NCBI GenBank assembly: GCA_000799755.1
Contig: JUHI01000001.1
Coordinates: 1,116,001-1,180,000 of the forward strand
From: Martinezella tropici
GTDB lineage: Bacteria; Pseudomonadota; Alphaproteobacteria; Rhizobiales; Rhizobiaceae
Length of the DNA: 64,000 nt
Reading direction: 5' to 3'
Shown: positions 41,772 through 51,950 of the stretch, in pieces
Position numbering within the stretch: the first letter of the stretch is position 1
Layout of the letters: each line of letters begins with the position of its first letter
The notes under the pieces: generated by a model
What the model saw: the letters and a program-made list of their open reading frames with translations, nothing else
Database searches by the model: none
What the model was told of the DNA's origin: nothing
Program-made: the position numbers and the translations under genes

Positions 41772-41943
41772 TTCGCTGTCAGATCCATTCCGTTGAGCCT
41801 TGGGCAAAATATAATCATTCGGTTAGCAATGGCAAAAGGGAAAAATGCCGCCAGCGCCGCAGACAGGCTCTGCAGCCTGCTTTTCCTTTGCAAAAGCGGC
41901 GTGTGGGTCGTAGAAGCGGTCAACGAACATTCAGGAGAGTGGA

Positions 41944-42660
41944 ATGCGGCCTTCAGGCAGAAAAACCGACCAGATGCGCAAGGTGTCGTTCGAGCGCAAT
42001 TTTTCCAAGCATGCGGAAGGCTCCTGCCTGGTGAAATTCGGCGATACGCATGTGCTCTGCACGGCAAGCCTGGAAGACAAGACGCCGCCATGGCTGCGCA
42101 ACAGCGGCAAGGGCTGGGTCACGGCCGAATACGGCATGCTGCCGCGCGCGACCGGCGAGCGCATGAAGCGCGAAGCCGCTGCCGGCAAGCAGGGCGGTCG
42201 CACGCAGGAGATCCAGCGGCTGATCGGCCGGTCGCTGCGCGCCGTCGTCGACCTCAAGGAATTGGGCGAGCGCCAGATCACCGTCGACTGCGACGTCATC
42301 CAGGCCGATGGCGGCACGCGCACGGCCTCGATCACCGGCGGCTGGATCGCGCTTTACGACTGCCTGAAGTGGATGGAAAGCCGCAACATGGTGAAGGTCG
42401 AGCGCGTGCTGAAAGACCATATCGCCGCGATCTCCTGCGGCATCTTCGCCGACCAGCCCGTCATCGATCTCGACTATCTTGAGGATTCCTCGGCCGAAAC
42501 CGACGCCAATTTCGTCATGACGGGCAAGGGCGGCATCGTCGAGATCCAGGGAACGGCTGAAGGCGCGCCCTTCAGCGAAGAGGAATTCGCCACGCTGATG
42601 CATCTTGCCAAGAACGGCATCGCCGAACTGGTGGATCTGCAGAAGCAGGCCATCGCCTGA
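41944..42660 (+). CDS. rph: Ribonuclease PH
   Basis: Phosphorolytic 3'-5' exoribonuclease trimming tRNA 3' ends. The 238-residue protein starts [20 protein letters not shown] and has [17 protein letters not shown] and [19 protein letters not shown], which carry the RNA- and phosphate-binding Arg residues. Divergent from hrcA with 172 bases between starts, a usual arrangement in alphaproteobacteria. Confidence 0.97.
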   Translation: MRPSGRKTDQMRKVSFERNFSKHAEGSCLVKFGDTHVLCTASLEDKTPPWLRNSGKGWVTAEYGMLPRATGERMKREAAAGKQGGRTQEIQRLIGRSLRAVVDLKELGERQITVDCDVIQADGGTRTASITGGWIALYDCLKWMESRNMVKVERVLKDHIAAISCGIFADQPVIDLDYLEDSSAETDANFVMTGKGGIVEIQGTAEGAPFSEEEFATLMHLAKNGIAELVDLQKQAIA

Positions 42661-42671
42661 GGATATCTTGA

Positions 42672-43088
42672 ATGGCTGACCCGGCCCTCGCAGGCGTCCT
42701 TGAAACCGCACTCTATGCGGACGATCTCGATGCGGCCGAGGCCTTTTACGGAAGCGTTCTCGGCCTGCAGAAGATCTCGCGCGGCGGCAACCGCCATGTC
42801 TTTTATCGCTGCGGGCCGGGCGTGCTCTTGATCTTCAACGACGAGGAGACGATCAAGCCGCATGAGCCCGGTGCCCTGCCCGTGCCGCCACATGGCACGA
42901 AGGGACAGGGTCATGTCTGCTTCCGCCTCGACAACGACGATATCGAAGCGATGGCCGAGAGGCTGAAGGCTGCCGGGGTCGACATCGAAGCCGATTTTCA
43001 CTGGCCGAATGGCGGCCGATCGATCTATTTCCGCGATCCGGCCGGCAACAGCCTGGAATGCGCCGAGCCCCGTATCTGGGGCCTTTGA
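42672..43088 (+). CDS. VOC-family (glyoxalase fold) protein
   Basis: A 138-residue VOC protein with two modules: [20 protein letters not shown] and, at the end, [20 protein letters not shown], with metal-ligand-like His in GQGHVCFRL and a late Glu in LECAEP. Substrate unknown. It is 11 bases after rph and its stop is 11 bases before the rdgB start, so rph-VOC-rdgB-hemW is probably one transcript. Confidence 0.82.
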   Translation: MADPALAGVLETALYADDLDAAEAFYGSVLGLQKISRGGNRHVFYRCGPGVLLIFNDEETIKPHEPGALPVPPHGTKGQGHVCFRLDNDDIEAMAERLKAAGVDIEADFHWPNGGRSIYFRDPAGNSLECAEPRIWGL

Positions 43089-43099
43089 CGGGACAAGAC

Positions 43100-43744
43100 A
43101 TGCGCAAGCTCGATACCAAGACCATCGTCGTCGCCAGCCACAACGCCGGCAAGATCCAGGAAATCCGCGATCTGATCGGCCCGCTCGGTTTCACCGCCAA
43201 GTCCGCCGCAGATCTCAACTTCATCGAACCGGACGAGACGGGCACGACCTTCGAGGAAAATGCCACGATCAAGGCGCTTGCCTCCGCCAATGCTTCCGGT
43301 CTGCCGGCTCTTTCGGACGATTCCGGCCTGGTGATCGATGCGCTCGGCGGTGATCCCGGTGTCTATACCGCCAATTGGGCCGAAACGGCCGACGGCACTC
43401 GTGACTTCGTCATGGCGATGCAGAAGGTCGAGACCGCGCTAGAGAAGGCAGGCGCCACGATGCCGGAAAGCCGCACGGCGCGCTTCGTCAGTGTGCTCTG
43501 CCTTGCCTGGCCAGACGGGCATACCGAGCTTTTCCGCGGCGAAGTCGAAGGTACCGTCGTCTGGCCGCCGCGCGGCAGCCAGGGCTTCGGCTATGATCCG
43601 GTCTTCCAGCCGCGGGGATACGAGACCACATTCGGCGAAATGAGCGCCGAACAGAAGCATGGCTGGAAACCGGGTGATGAGCAGGCGCTCTCGCATCGCG
43701 CCCGCGCCTTCAAGATTTTTGTCGAAACCTGCCTGGAGGCGTAA
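43100..43744 (+). CDS. rdgB: dITP/XTP pyrophosphatase (HAM1 family)
   Basis: Removes non-canonical purine triphosphates from the nucleotide pool. The 214-residue protein has [14 protein letters not shown] near residue 12, the metal site [15 protein letters not shown], and [12 protein letters not shown]; all are hallmarks. The frame is open from 43058 but ATG 43100 ([11 protein letters not shown]) is the family start. Confidence 0.95.
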   Translation: MRKLDTKTIVVASHNAGKIQEIRDLIGPLGFTAKSAADLNFIEPDETGTTFEENATIKALASANASGLPALSDDSGLVIDALGGDPGVYTANWAETADGTRDFVMAMQKVETALEKAGATMPESRTARFVSVLCLAWPDGHTELFRGEVEGTVVWPPRGSQGFGYDPVFQPRGYETTFGEMSAEQKHGWKPGDEQALSHRARAFKIFVETCLEA

Positions 43745-43753
43745 GCTAACCCC

Positions 43754-44956
43754 GTGGAAGTCGTAGATACCGAGGACCTGATGCGCGGTGCGCAATTGCT
43801 GCCCGATACCGGCGAACCCGGTTTCGGCGTCTATGTGCATTGGCCCTTCTGCGCGGCGAAGTGTCCCTACTGCGATTTCAACAGCCATGTCCGCCATCAA
43901 CCGGTCGATCAGGAGCGCTTTGCTGCCGCCTTCCTGAAGGAAATGGCGACGATGCGGATGCTCAGCGGGCCGAAGACAGTCACCAGCGTCTTCCTCGGCG
44001 GCGGCACGCCTTCGCTGATGCAGCCGGAAACGGTCGGCGCAATCCTCGACGGCATTGCCAAGACCTGGCACATGCCTGACGGCATCGAGATCACCATGGA
44101 AGCCAACCCCTCGAGCGTCGAGGCGGAGCGCTTTCGCGGCTATCGCGCCGCCGGCGTCAACCGCGTCTCGATGGGCGTGCAGGCGCTGAACGACCGCGAC
44201 CTGAGATTCCTCGGACGCCTGCACAATGTCGAGGATGCGCTGAAGGCGATCAGGCTTGCGCGCGAGATCTTCCCACGCATGTCCTTTGATCTCATCTACG
44301 CCCGCCCGAACCAGACGGTCGAGGAATGGGAACGCGAGCTGAAGGAAGCCATCTCCTATGCGGTCGACCATCTCTCTCTCTATCAATTGACGATCGAGGA
44401 AGGCACGCCCTTCTACGGCCTCCACAAGGCTGGAAAGCTGATCGTGCCCGATGGCGACCAGTCCGCGCTGCTCTATGAAGCGACGCAGGAGATTACTGAG
44501 CGCGAGGGCATGCCCGCCTACGAGGTTTCCAACCATGCCCGGCCCGGTGCCGAAAGCCGGCACAACCTTACCTATTGGCGCTATGGCGATTATGCCGGCA
44601 TCGGCCCCGGCGCGCATGGCCGGTTGACCCACGGACCACAGAAGCTTGCGACGGCGACCGAGCGCAAGCCGGAAAGCTGGCTCGAGATCGTCGAGCGCGA
44701 TGGCCACGGCATGGTCGACCAGGAAATGCTCGGGTTCGATGAGCAGGCCGACGAATTGCTGCTGATGGGATTGCGGCTGCGCGAAGGCGTCGATCTCGCC
44801 CGCTGGCAGCAGCTTTCCGGCCGCGATCCCGATCCGCAGCGCGAGGCGTTTTTACTGGAACACGGTTTCATAGAGCGGATCGGCAATTCCCGCCTGCGCT
44901 GCACGCCGGCGGGAATGCTGGTTCTCGATTCCGTCGTCGCCGATCTCGCTTGCTGA
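43754..44956 (+). CDS. hemW: Heme chaperone HemW (radical-SAM, HemN-like)
   Basis: A 400-residue radical-SAM protein. The cluster motif is CAAKCPYCDF (CxxxCxxC), followed by SVFLGGGTPSLM and SLYQLTIEEGTPF. The Phe after the third Cys and the short length distinguish HemW, a heme-binding chaperone, from true oxygen-independent coproporphyrinogen oxidase HemN. Start is taken at GTG 43754; ATG 43781 is possible. Followed by a mosaic palindromic element. Confidence 0.9.
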   Translation: MEVVDTEDLMRGAQLLPDTGEPGFGVYVHWPFCAAKCPYCDFNSHVRHQPVDQERFAAAFLKEMATMRMLSGPKTVTSVFLGGGTPSLMQPETVGAILDGIAKTWHMPDGIEITMEANPSSVEAERFRGYRAAGVNRVSMGVQALNDRDLRFLGRLHNVEDALKAIRLAREIFPRMSFDLIYARPNQTVEEWERELKEAISYAVDHLSLYQLTIEEGTPFYGLHKAGKLIVPDGDQSALLYEATQEITEREGMPAYEVSNHARPGAESRHNLTYWRYGDYAGIGPGAHGRLTHGPQKLATATERKPESWLEIVERDGHGMVDQEMLGFDEQADELLLMGLRLREGVDLARWQQLSGRDPDPQREAFLLEHGFIERIGNSRLRCTPAGMLVLDSVVADLAC

Positions 44957-44958
44957 CC

Positions 44959-45093
44959 ACCTCCCCTCGAAGGGGAGGTCGCCGCGAGGCGGCGCGTGGG
45001 GGTGATCCCCTTGGGTAAGATGATGTCTCGGTTTCTGCCGAAAGCACCCCGCCCCGGCACTACGTGCCGACCCTCCTCCTTGAAGGGAGGGTG
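44959..45093. repeat. Mosaic palindromic intergenic element
   Basis: Four hairpins in about 135 bases: ACCTCCCCT/AGGGGAGGT (44959-44979), GCCGC/GCGGC (44981-44993), CGGCAC/GTGCCG (45055-45069) and ACCCTCC/GGAGGGT (about 45070-45092). The layout resembles rhizobial intergenic mosaic elements but differs from the element at 12.9-13.1 kb. Its right part is read through by the convergent exporter gene and encodes that protein's last residues. Confidence 0.7.
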
Positions 45094-45983
45094 AACAAGC
45101 GTCCGTCGATCGCAGCCAGACCGACCGCGATGAGCGCCATTCCAATGAAATGCTTCGCCTGCAGGCTCTCACCCAGAACGAGCGCGCCGAGCAGAATAGC
45201 GCTGACGGGGATCAGGAAGGTCACCAGCATCAGATTGGTGGCCCCGGCCGTCGCAAGGATGCGGAAGAACAATATGTAAGCAACCGCGGTCGACAGGAGC
45301 GCCAGGCCGGCCAGCGCCAGCCAGGTCTCGGTCGATGGCATCGCCAGCGTCCAAGGGCGATCAACGAAGAGCGCAATCGGCAGCAACAGTATAGCCGAGC
45401 CCGTGACCTGACCGGCGGCGGGAATGATCGGCGCCAGCCCCATGCGGCGGAAACGGCGGCCGAATATGCCGGCTAGAGAATAGCTGAAGGCCGCGCCCAG
45501 CACAGCCAATTGCGCCAGCACGTTGGAACCGAGGCTTGCCAGCACCGACGGGCCGATCATAAGGGCCACGCCGGCAAAGCCGACGATGACGCCGATCAGG
45601 CGGTTGCCGGTCATCTTCTCGTCCTCGGTGAGGAAATGGGCGACGACGACGGCAAAGAGCGGCGTGGTGGCATTGAGGATCGAAGCGAGGCCGCTCGCAA
45701 TATGCGTCTGCCCCCAGACGATCAGCAGAAACGGAATGACGTTGTTGAGGAAACCCATGCCAAAGAAGGCTAGCCAGGTCTGACGATCTCTCGGCATGGA
45801 ATGCCCGGTGGCACGCACGATGACATGCAGCGCAATGGCGGCAAGCGCGACACGCGCCGTGACGATGGTAAAGGGCGGGAGTTCGCGCACCAGAATGCCG
45901 TTGAACAGGAAAGAGCCGCCCCACAAGATGGATAGTCCCACCAGCATGCTCCATTCGACCGCACCCATGGATTTCTGCGACAT
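45060..45983 (-). CDS. DMT-superfamily (EamA) transporter
   Basis: A 307-residue inner-membrane permease with two EamA repeats and about ten transmembrane helices; WGGSFLFNGILVRELPPF and GLASILNATTPLFAVVVAHF mark repeat one. Substrate unknown; relatives export amino acids or metabolites. The C-terminal TLPSRRRVGT tail is encoded within the palindromic element downstream, so it probably replaced an older end. Divergent from a LysR regulator that is likely its controller. Confidence 0.88.
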   Translation of the reverse strand: MSQKSMGAVEWSMLVGLSILWGGSFLFNGILVRELPPFTIVTARVALAAIALHVIVRATGHSMPRDRQTWLAFFGMGFLNNVIPFLLIVWGQTHIASGLASILNATTPLFAVVVAHFLTEDEKMTGNRLIGVIVGFAGVALMIGPSVLASLGSNVLAQLAVLGAAFSYSLAGIFGRRFRRMGLAPIIPAAGQVTGSAILLLPIALFVDRPWTLAMPSTETWLALAGLALLSTAVAYILFFRILATAGATNLMLVTFLIPVSAILLGALVLGESLQAKHFIGMALIAVGLAAIDGRLFTLPSRRRVGT

Positions 45984-46040
45984 CTGATTATCTCCAGCAT
46001 CGATTGATTGAGTTTTACTTATCGATTGACGATCTCTACG

Positions 46041-46053
46041 TGATTGCCAATCA
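46041..46053. promoter_or_regulatory. Candidate LysR-type operator between the DMT and LysR genes
   Basis: TGATTGCCAATCA is a perfect 6-1-6 palindrome of the T-N11-A form preferred by LysR regulators, in the divergent intergenic space. Two copies of ATCGATTGA (about 46009 and 46020) lie beside it. Confidence 0.45.
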
Positions 46054-46138
46054 TCAGAATTACTGGAATAATCACGCCATATCGCGGCTCTGACAAACGA
46101 GTCTTTCTCGGATTATGATTTAGCTGAGCTCAATCATC

Positions 46139-47035
46139 ATGGATCAACTGCCATCTCTTTCGGCGCTGCGCGCCTTCGAAGCCTCTGCCCGGCATCTCAG
46201 CATGACGCTGGCTGCCAACGAGTTGCATGTGACGCCGGGCGCCATCAGTCTGCAGATCCGCGATCTCGAAAGCGCGCTCGGTGTGCGGCTTTTCGAGCGG
46301 CGAGCCCGCAGCCTCGCATTGACGAATGACGGCGCCGAATATTTCGCGACGATGCGTACGGCATTCCGCCTCATTCGCGAGGCGACGGCAGCCCTGGCGA
46401 TGCGCTCGAAGGACACGGTGCTGACCCTCACCTGCACGGCCGGCTTTGCCACGCATTGGCTGGTGCCGCGCCTGCGGCGTTTCGAGCAGACGCATCCGGA
46501 TATTGATCTGCGGATCAGTGCGTCGCACCGGATGATGGATTTTCAGCGCGATGGCATAGATATCGCCATCCGCCACGGCCTCGGCGGCTATCAGGGGTTG
46601 GCGAGCGAAAGGCTGCTTGACGACGAGTATGTGCCGATCTGCACGCCGGAGATGGCCGCGGCACTCGGCCCCTCTCCGGCGGTCGACGCGCTGGCGGACC
46701 TGACACTGATCCATGACGTCTATCGACGCGACTGGGAGCTCTGGCTGCAGGCCGCCGGCGCGACGCTAGTCGACGCCACCCATGGCCCGGTCTTCACCGA
46801 CGGCATGGGCGCATATCACGCCATGAAGGCGGGGCTAGGAATCGCACTGATGCGCCGATCCTTCGTGGAGCAGGAGCTGGCCGGCGGCACGCTCGTCGCG
46901 CCCTTCCCGATCGGGCTTGCAAGCGCGTTTGCCTATCATCTCGTTTATCCGCAGGGTGCGCTGGAAAGGCCGGCGATTGCGGCCTTGCGTGCGTGGCTGT
47001 TTTCCGAGGTGTCACGCACAACGCCGCCGGCGTAA
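46139..47035 (+). CDS. LysR-family transcriptional regulator (GcvA-like)
   Basis: A 298-residue LTTR. The winged HTH fills residues 1-65 (LSALRAFEASARHLSMTLAA, then ELHVTPGAISLQIRDLESAL), followed by a type 2 periplasmic-binding-like effector domain. The N-terminal PSLSALRAFEA pattern is of the GcvA subgroup. It most likely regulates the divergent DMT exporter; the effector is unknown. A palindromic terminator follows. Confidence 0.87.
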   Translation: MDQLPSLSALRAFEASARHLSMTLAANELHVTPGAISLQIRDLESALGVRLFERRARSLALTNDGAEYFATMRTAFRLIREATAALAMRSKDTVLTLTCTAGFATHWLVPRLRRFEQTHPDIDLRISASHRMMDFQRDGIDIAIRHGLGGYQGLASERLLDDEYVPICTPEMAAALGPSPAVDALADLTLIHDVYRRDWELWLQAAGATLVDATHGPVFTDGMGAYHAMKAGLGIALMRRSFVEQELAGGTLVAPFPIGLASAFAYHLVYPQGALERPAIAALRAWLFSEVSRTTPPA

Positions 47036-47076
47036 CCCACCAGACACATCGGCGCCTTCCAGGGTCATAACAGAAA

Positions 47077-47098
47077 CGGCCGGCGATAACGCCGGCCG
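47077..47098. terminator. Hairpin terminator between the LysR gene and dnaA
   Basis: CGGCCGGCG (47077-47085) and CGCCGGCCG (47090-47098) form a 9-bp GC stem with a four-base loop between the convergent genes. On the minus strand GTTTCTGTT follows, favouring termination of dnaA transcripts. Confidence 0.6.
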
Positions 47099-47129
47099 CA
47101 AAACATCAAGCATATGCTAGTCGCAAGAT

Positions 47130-48680
47130 TTACTCGTTGATGAGGCGCTTCAGCAGCTCGATTTCGTGCGACAGCTTGCTATCACCGGAGATCAGTTCCT
47201 CGATCTTGCGCACGGCGTGCAGAACCGTTGTGTGGTCGCGACCGCCGAAGCGACGGCCGATCTCCGGGAAGGAGCGCGGTGTCAGCGTCTTCGACAGATA
47301 CATGGCGATCTGGCGCGGCTTGACGATGACGCGCGTGCGGCGGTTCGAGACCAGTTCCTGGCGCGAGACATTGTAGTGGCGAGCGACGATGCGCTGGATG
47401 TCCTCGATGCGGACGCGGCGCGGCTCGCCGGAACCGACGAGATGAGCCAGCAATTCGTCGACGCGCTCCACCGTCAGGTTCGGCTCGAAGGAGCGGCGGA
47501 AGATGAGCTGGTTGAAGGCTCCTTCCAGCTCACGACCGCTGGCGGTCACGTTGCGGGCGACGTGCGAGAGGATCTCGGCCGGGATTTCCAGCGACGGATC
47601 GTCCTGACGAGCAGCATCGAGACGGCGCTTGAGGATTTCGAGGCGCATTTCATAGTCCGGCGCCTCGACCTCGATCGCCACACCGCCCTGCAGGCGCGAA
47701 CGCACGCGCGGGTCGAGCGATTCCAGTTCCCAGGGAGCGCGGTCGGCAGCAACGACGACCTGCTTGGCGCTGTCGAGCAGCATGTTCAGCAGGTGGCAGA
47801 ATTCATGCTGGATCATCTTGCCCTGCAGGAACTGCATGTCGTCGATGATGAGCAGATCGATGTTACGCAGCGAGTCCTTCAGCGTCAGCGCGTCATTGTC
47901 GCGGATCGCGGTTGCGAAGCGCCACATGAAATATTCCGCCGTCAGATAGACGACGCGCAGGCCGCGCGGGTTCTGCACGGCTGCATTGGCGATCGCCTGC
48001 AGCAGATGCGTCTTGCCGAGGCCGACCGTCGCATGGACGAAGAGCGGGTTGAAGCGCACGGCGCCGGAACCGGCCTCCGCAATGGTCTTTGCGGCCGCAA
48101 GGCTGACACGGTTCGAGCCGCCTTCGACGAAGGTATCGAAGGTGAAGCGGGAATCGAGCGGAGAACCGAAGAGCGGAGAACCCGAGGTTGCGGGTCGCGC
48201 AGCTGCAGCGGCACTCACGGCCTGGGCAACGACCTGGCCCGCCGGTTGAGCGACCGGGCGGCGGATCGGCGCAACAGCTGCCTGATCCGGAACCACTGGA
48301 TGCTCGTCGGCGCCTTGCTTCACGCCCTGCCGGGTCGCGGTGCGCACCAGAATTTCGACTTTGAGGATCTCAGCATCCTCAGCCTGAAACAGGCTGGTGA
48401 TCAGATCGAGATAGCGATTATTGATCCAGGACTTCAGAAAAGTCGTCGGGACCGTGAGGCGAACGACGCTCTTCGATACCGAATGGAGCTTCAGCCGGGC
48501 AAACCAGCTGGCATAGACATCAGGTCCGACCTGAGCCTTCAAGCGCGCGCTGACGCGCTCGAACAAATTACTTTGCGCCACGTCGCCCTTTTCCCCCGCC
48601 GCTTCTAGGCAAACCGCACCGAACGCCTGCGCATTGTCCCCATTCTCCAACGCACCCGTCGTCCTCGTATGTATCTGCAT
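47130..48680 (-). CDS. dnaA: Chromosomal replication initiator protein DnaA
   Basis: Replication initiator and transcription factor. The 516-residue protein has domain I ([20 protein letters not shown]), a Gln/Pro/Ala-rich linker (about 130-180), the AAA+ domain with [20 protein letters not shown] and [10 protein letters not shown], and the C-terminal DNA-binding domain with [20 protein letters not shown]. The frame is open to 48788; ATG 48680 (MQIHTRTTG) has GGAAGGCGG upstream. A start nearer domain I is also possible. The upstream region carries a dense GANTC cluster. Confidence 0.96.
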   Translation of the reverse strand: MQIHTRTTGALENGDNAQAFGAVCLEAAGEKGDVAQSNLFERVSARLKAQVGPDVYASWFARLKLHSVSKSVVRLTVPTTFLKSWINNRYLDLITSLFQAEDAEILKVEILVRTATRQGVKQGADEHPVVPDQAAVAPIRRPVAQPAGQVVAQAVSAAAAARPATSGSPLFGSPLDSRFTFDTFVEGGSNRVSLAAAKTIAEAGSGAVRFNPLFVHATVGLGKTHLLQAIANAAVQNPRGLRVVYLTAEYFMWRFATAIRDNDALTLKDSLRNIDLLIIDDMQFLQGKMIQHEFCHLLNMLLDSAKQVVVAADRAPWELESLDPRVRSRLQGGVAIEVEAPDYEMRLEILKRRLDAARQDDPSLEIPAEILSHVARNVTASGRELEGAFNQLIFRRSFEPNLTVERVDELLAHLVGSGEPRRVRIEDIQRIVARHYNVSRQELVSNRRTRVIVKPRQIAMYLSKTLTPRSFPEIGRRFGGRDHTTVLHAVRKIEELISGDSKLSHEIELLKRLINE

Positions 48681-48889
48681 GTAGTGCCGCCTTCCACAGT
48701 CTCTTATAGGGCGAGAGCATTTCGCTGCCGCCCTCGGTTCTTCGCCATGGCATAGCGATCGCGCTCGTTGTCCCAAGCTGCGCCGCATACCGGTTCATCA
48801 GCCTCGCCCGACCAGCGGGCTTTACAGAAACACTGTGGCGAAAACCGCTCTTTAACGCAGTCTTCGTCTCGGCGTCCGTAACCGGAGCG

Positions 48890-48937
48890 TCAATCGGCCC
48901 TCGTATTCCGACTGGCTGCCCCAACGGCTGTCAATTT
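48890..48937 (-). promoter_or_regulatory. Candidate dnaA promoter
   Basis: On the minus strand TTGACA (about 48926-48931) is followed after roughly 17-18 bases by a GGAATA-like -10, some 215-245 bases ahead of the dnaA ATG. The -35 is perfect, the -10 is poor. Confidence 0.3.
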
Positions 48938-49494
48938 TTCTCCCCTCCCCGCAGCCGCGCCAATAATATGGGCTGCAAAGGACAGACAAGCTTCCTCGTT
49001 CCGCAAGCGTCGCCGCTTCCGGTTTTTACTCGTCAACTGTTTGAAAAAACGGAACTGAACTGCTCCGTCACAAGGGACAAAACCACCCACGCCGCCATCA
49101 ATGACGGTGTTTTGCCGAAGCTGTTTAAGGTGAGATCCGCGCCCCTTGTTGAAATCCATTTAGGCAGGATCGAGTGCAGATATCAACGATGAATTTTACA
49201 CAAAATTAAGAGGCAGCCATTGACTCAGGAGGCCATTTTTGACTGTCACAAGCCCTTCAAAAAAGAATCGCTGTTGAATCAAAGAGATTCCTGCCGAGCG
49301 CGATTCCCACAGCTTTCAAAAGAAAAAAAATAAAAAATCCCTTGACTCAGTTGTGAGCCGGCAACGCGTCATGCAGATCACCCAGCGCTGGGATATCCTG
49401 CTGTAACCCTTTGTTTTCAAAGGTATATTTCTGTCACGTCAATGACATGATAGACCAGTCAATTTTGCCAATGCGGCATTTTTTTGGCTGAATC

Positions 49495-49522
49495 CAAAAA
49501 GCCCGGCGCAAGGGCCGGGCTT
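49495..49522 (-). terminator. Rho-independent terminator of rpsT
   Basis: On the minus strand GCCCGGC and GCCGGGC pair around a short loop and run straight into CTTTTTGG, 31 bases past the rpsT stop codon. Confidence 0.8.
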
Positions 49523-49552
49523 CAGACTAACGACTAAATCGTTAAGGAAAAA

Positions 49553-49828
49553 TTACGCGGTCGGGGCCGAAAGGGCCTTCACACGCTTGGCAAGGCGCGA
49601 AACCTTGCGGGAAGCCGTGTTGGCGTGAAGCACGCCCTTGGTGGCTGCGCGAGCCAGTTCCGGCTGAGCAGCGACGAAGGCTGCCTTTGCGCGGTCTGCA
49701 TCACCCGATGCAATGGCTTCTTCGACCTGGCGAACGAACGTGCGAACGCGCGAGCGACGAGCCTTGTTGACATCGGTGCGGCGGGCGATCTTGCGGGTCG
49801 CTTTTTTCGCCGAGGTAGTATTGGCCAT
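49553..49828 (-). CDS. rpsT: 30S ribosomal protein S20
   Basis: Primary 16S rRNA-binding protein of the small subunit. The 91-residue, highly basic protein begins [20 protein letters not shown] and has the S20 pattern ([35 protein letters not shown]). The frame is open to 49978, but ATG 49828 with AGAGAGG upstream is the proper start. Own terminator follows. Confidence 0.97.
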   Translation of the reverse strand: MANTTSAKKATRKIARRTDVNKARRSRVRTFVRQVEEAIASGDADRAKAAFVAAQPELARAATKGVLHANTASRKVSRLAKRVKALSAPTA

Positions 49829-50021
49829 GTATGCCTCTCTTAGAATTCGAACAAAACTCCATCGTTGCAGCGCGGGCCCTGCGGCCACTTCATCCAGCAA
49901 TGCGGGAGCAATTGCGGAAAACCAGAGCGGCTTTCCAAACTGTGGCGGGCATATAACCGGAATGAGCCGCGCCGTCAACGCGGATTCTCGCCGAACCCGC
50001 GTAATTCCGGAATCTTGGCCC

Positions 50022-50795
50022 TCACCGGTTCTTGAAGGCCGGCTTGCGCTTCTCGACGAAGGCGGCCATGCCCTCCTTCTGATCCTCCGTGGCGAAGAGG
50101 CTGTGGAACAGGCGGCGCTCGAAGCGCAATCCCTCCTCGAGTGTGGTTTCCAAAGCGCGGTTGACCGCCTCCTTGGCCATCAGCACGGAAGGACGCGAGT
50201 AAGAAGCAATCTTCGCGGCTGCCGCCAGCGCCTCGTCCAGAAGCTTGTCTGCGGGCACGACGCGCGCCACAAGGCCCGAGCGCTCGGCTTCCGCCGCATC
50301 CATCATCCGGCCGGTCAATATCAGATCCATCGCCTTCGCCCTGCCGACCGCGCGCGTCAGGCGCTGCGAGCCGCCCATGCCGGGAATGACGCCGAGCGTG
50401 ATTTCCGGCTGGCCGAACTTTGCCGTCTCCGATGCAATGATGAAATCACACATCATCGCCACTTCGCAGCCGCCGCCAAGCGCAAAGCCGCTGACCGCAG
50501 CGATGACAGGCTTGCGGGCATTGGCAATGTCAGCCCAGCCGCTAAAGAAATCGCTCTTGTAGGCGTCGACGAAATCAAGTGACTGCATTTCCTTGATATC
50601 GGCGCCAGCGGCGAAAGCCCTTTCCGAACCGGTCAGCACGATAGCGCCGATGGCATCGTCGAGATGAAGAGCGGCAAAAGCCTGCTTCATCTCGGTAAGG
50701 ACAGTGGAATTCAGCGCGTTCAGCGCCTGCGGTCGATTGATGCGGACGAGGCCGACGGCCCCGTGTGTTTCGACGATGAGGGTCTCGTAAGCCAC
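50022..50795 (-). CDS. Enoyl-CoA hydratase (crotonase family)
   Basis: Hydrates 2-enoyl-CoA in beta-oxidation. The 257-residue protein has the oxyanion-hole segment [11 protein letters not shown], the first catalytic Glu in [11 protein letters not shown] and the second in [13 protein letters not shown], so both acids of true hydratases are kept. Sits 19 bases after mutM on the same strand; the pair is conserved in rhizobia without a clear functional reason. Confidence 0.92.
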   Translation of the reverse strand: MAYETLIVETHGAVGLVRINRPQALNALNSTVLTEMKQAFAALHLDDAIGAIVLTGSERAFAAGADIKEMQSLDFVDAYKSDFFSGWADIANARKPVIAAVSGFALGGGCEVAMMCDFIIASETAKFGQPEITLGVIPGMGGSQRLTRAVGRAKAMDLILTGRMMDAAEAERSGLVARVVPADKLLDEALAAAAKIASYSRPSVLMAKEAVNRALETTLEEGLRFERRLFHSLFATEDQKEGMAAFVEKRKPAFKNR

Positions 50796-50814
50796 TTGTC
50801 TCTCTCCCTTTCAA

Positions 50815-51705
50815 TCAGCTTTGGCAGTCTGCGCAATAGAAAGAAGAGCGCCCTGCCTGGACGATGCGACTGACCGTACCGCCGCAACCGGGCGTACCGC
50901 AAGGCTGCGCTTCTCGATCGTAGACGGAAAAGGAATGCTGGAAATAGCCGAGCGAGCCATCCGTCTGGATGTGATCGCGCAGCGACGAGCCGCCAGCCGC
51001 GATCGCATCGGCAATGACCTCGCGGATGGCATCGACCAATGTCCGCAGACCTTCGCCCGGCTTTCCGCCATCCGTCACCAGCGTGCCGGCGGCACGCAGC
51101 GGCGACAAATGGGAGCGCCACAGCGCTTCGCACACATAGATATTGCCGAGACCGGCGATGTTCTTCTGATCCAGCAGCGCGCTCTTCAGCGGCTGCGCCT
51201 TGCCGGCAAAACGCTTAGCCAGGTAATCAGCACTGAGTTCGTTGCCCGTCGGCTCCGGACCGAGATCGCGGAAGAAGGGATGGATCGCCATGTCGGCCCG
51301 CCCGACGATATCCATGAAGCCGAAGCGGCGCGGGTCATTATAGATGACGCGCGCATCGCTACCGCTGCGCGTCAGATGAAAGACGACATGATCGTGCTTC
51401 TCGTCCTTGGAGCGGGGATGATGGAAGGCTCCCGGCGTATCGGCCGCCGCACCCGCCTCCACCCGGAACGAACCGGACATGCCGAGATGCGAGATGATCG
51501 TCTTGCCATTCTCGAGATCGATGAGCAGGTATTTGGCGCGGCGCGACAGCGACGTGATGCCGCGGCCCGAAACATGCCGAGCGAAATCGGTGGGGAAAGG
51601 AAAGCGCAGATCGTTGCGGCGCAGCTCCAGCTCTCTCAGAACGGCGCCTTCCATAGAGGGCGCAAGCCCGCGTCTGACGGTTTCGACCTCTGGTAATTCC
51701 GGCAT
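50815..51705 (-). CDS. mutM: Formamidopyrimidine-DNA glycosylase
   Basis: Excises 8-oxoguanine and formamidopyrimidines. The 296-residue protein begins [14 protein letters not shown], with catalytic Pro2 and Glu3, has [20 protein letters not shown] before the H2TH motif, and ends in a zinc finger with CGTPGC and CADC. Length is typical. Divergent from ubiE. Confidence 0.97.
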   Translation of the reverse strand: MPELPEVETVRRGLAPSMEGAVLRELELRRNDLRFPFPTDFARHVSGRGITSLSRRAKYLLIDLENGKTIISHLGMSGSFRVEAGAAADTPGAFHHPRSKDEKHDHVVFHLTRSGSDARVIYNDPRRFGFMDIVGRADMAIHPFFRDLGPEPTGNELSADYLAKRFAGKAQPLKSALLDQKNIAGLGNIYVCEALWRSHLSPLRAAGTLVTDGGKPGEGLRTLVDAIREVIADAIAAGGSSLRDHIQTDGSLGYFQHSFSVYDREAQPCGTPGCGGTVSRIVQAGRSSFYCADCQS

Positions 51706-51950
51706 GGCTATCCATCTTTATGTTTCAACCGCTTATGATCTGAGCTATAGCGCAGGGCGTTGCGGCTGGTGATCTGGCTGATGAGATAGCGTGGCAAACG
51801 CGATTTCGCTATGGTCCGCTGCGGAATACGGCATAATTCCTTGGATCGGAATCGATCGAAGATTGAAATTATGTAGGATATTTAATGTGTTACAGCGACT
51901 TTGCGCATCACATATGACACGCGACGCTGTAGTGTAACGGAGTTGAGCCG

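Larger units (their letters stand above)
48681..49552. other. Long dnaA-rpsT intergenic region with clustered CcrM (GANTC) sites
   Basis: 872 bases without a convincing gene. Six GANTC sites fall within 49222-49348 (at 49222, 49265, 49276, 49286, 49302 and 49344) and a seventh at 49490; chance expectation is about one per 256 bases. An A-rich tract (about 49319-49337) lies inside the cluster. Both flanking genes are on the minus strand, so this is the dnaA leader/promoter. A weak 89-codon frame (48890-49159, minus) was not called as a gene. Confidence 0.7.

Noticed and set aside
40683..41943. CIRCE operator near hrcA
   Set aside because: No TTAGCACTC-N9-GAGTGCTAA inverted repeat was found; HrcA probably acts on groESL elsewhere.
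44959..45093. CRISPR-like repeats
   Set aside because: The hairpins differ from each other and there are no regularly spaced identical repeats.
48681..49552. Chromosomal origin of replication next to dnaA
   Set aside because: No cluster of TTATCCACA-type DnaA boxes was seen, and in rhizobia the origin is usually near hemE rather than dnaA. The GANTC array is better read as promoter regulation.
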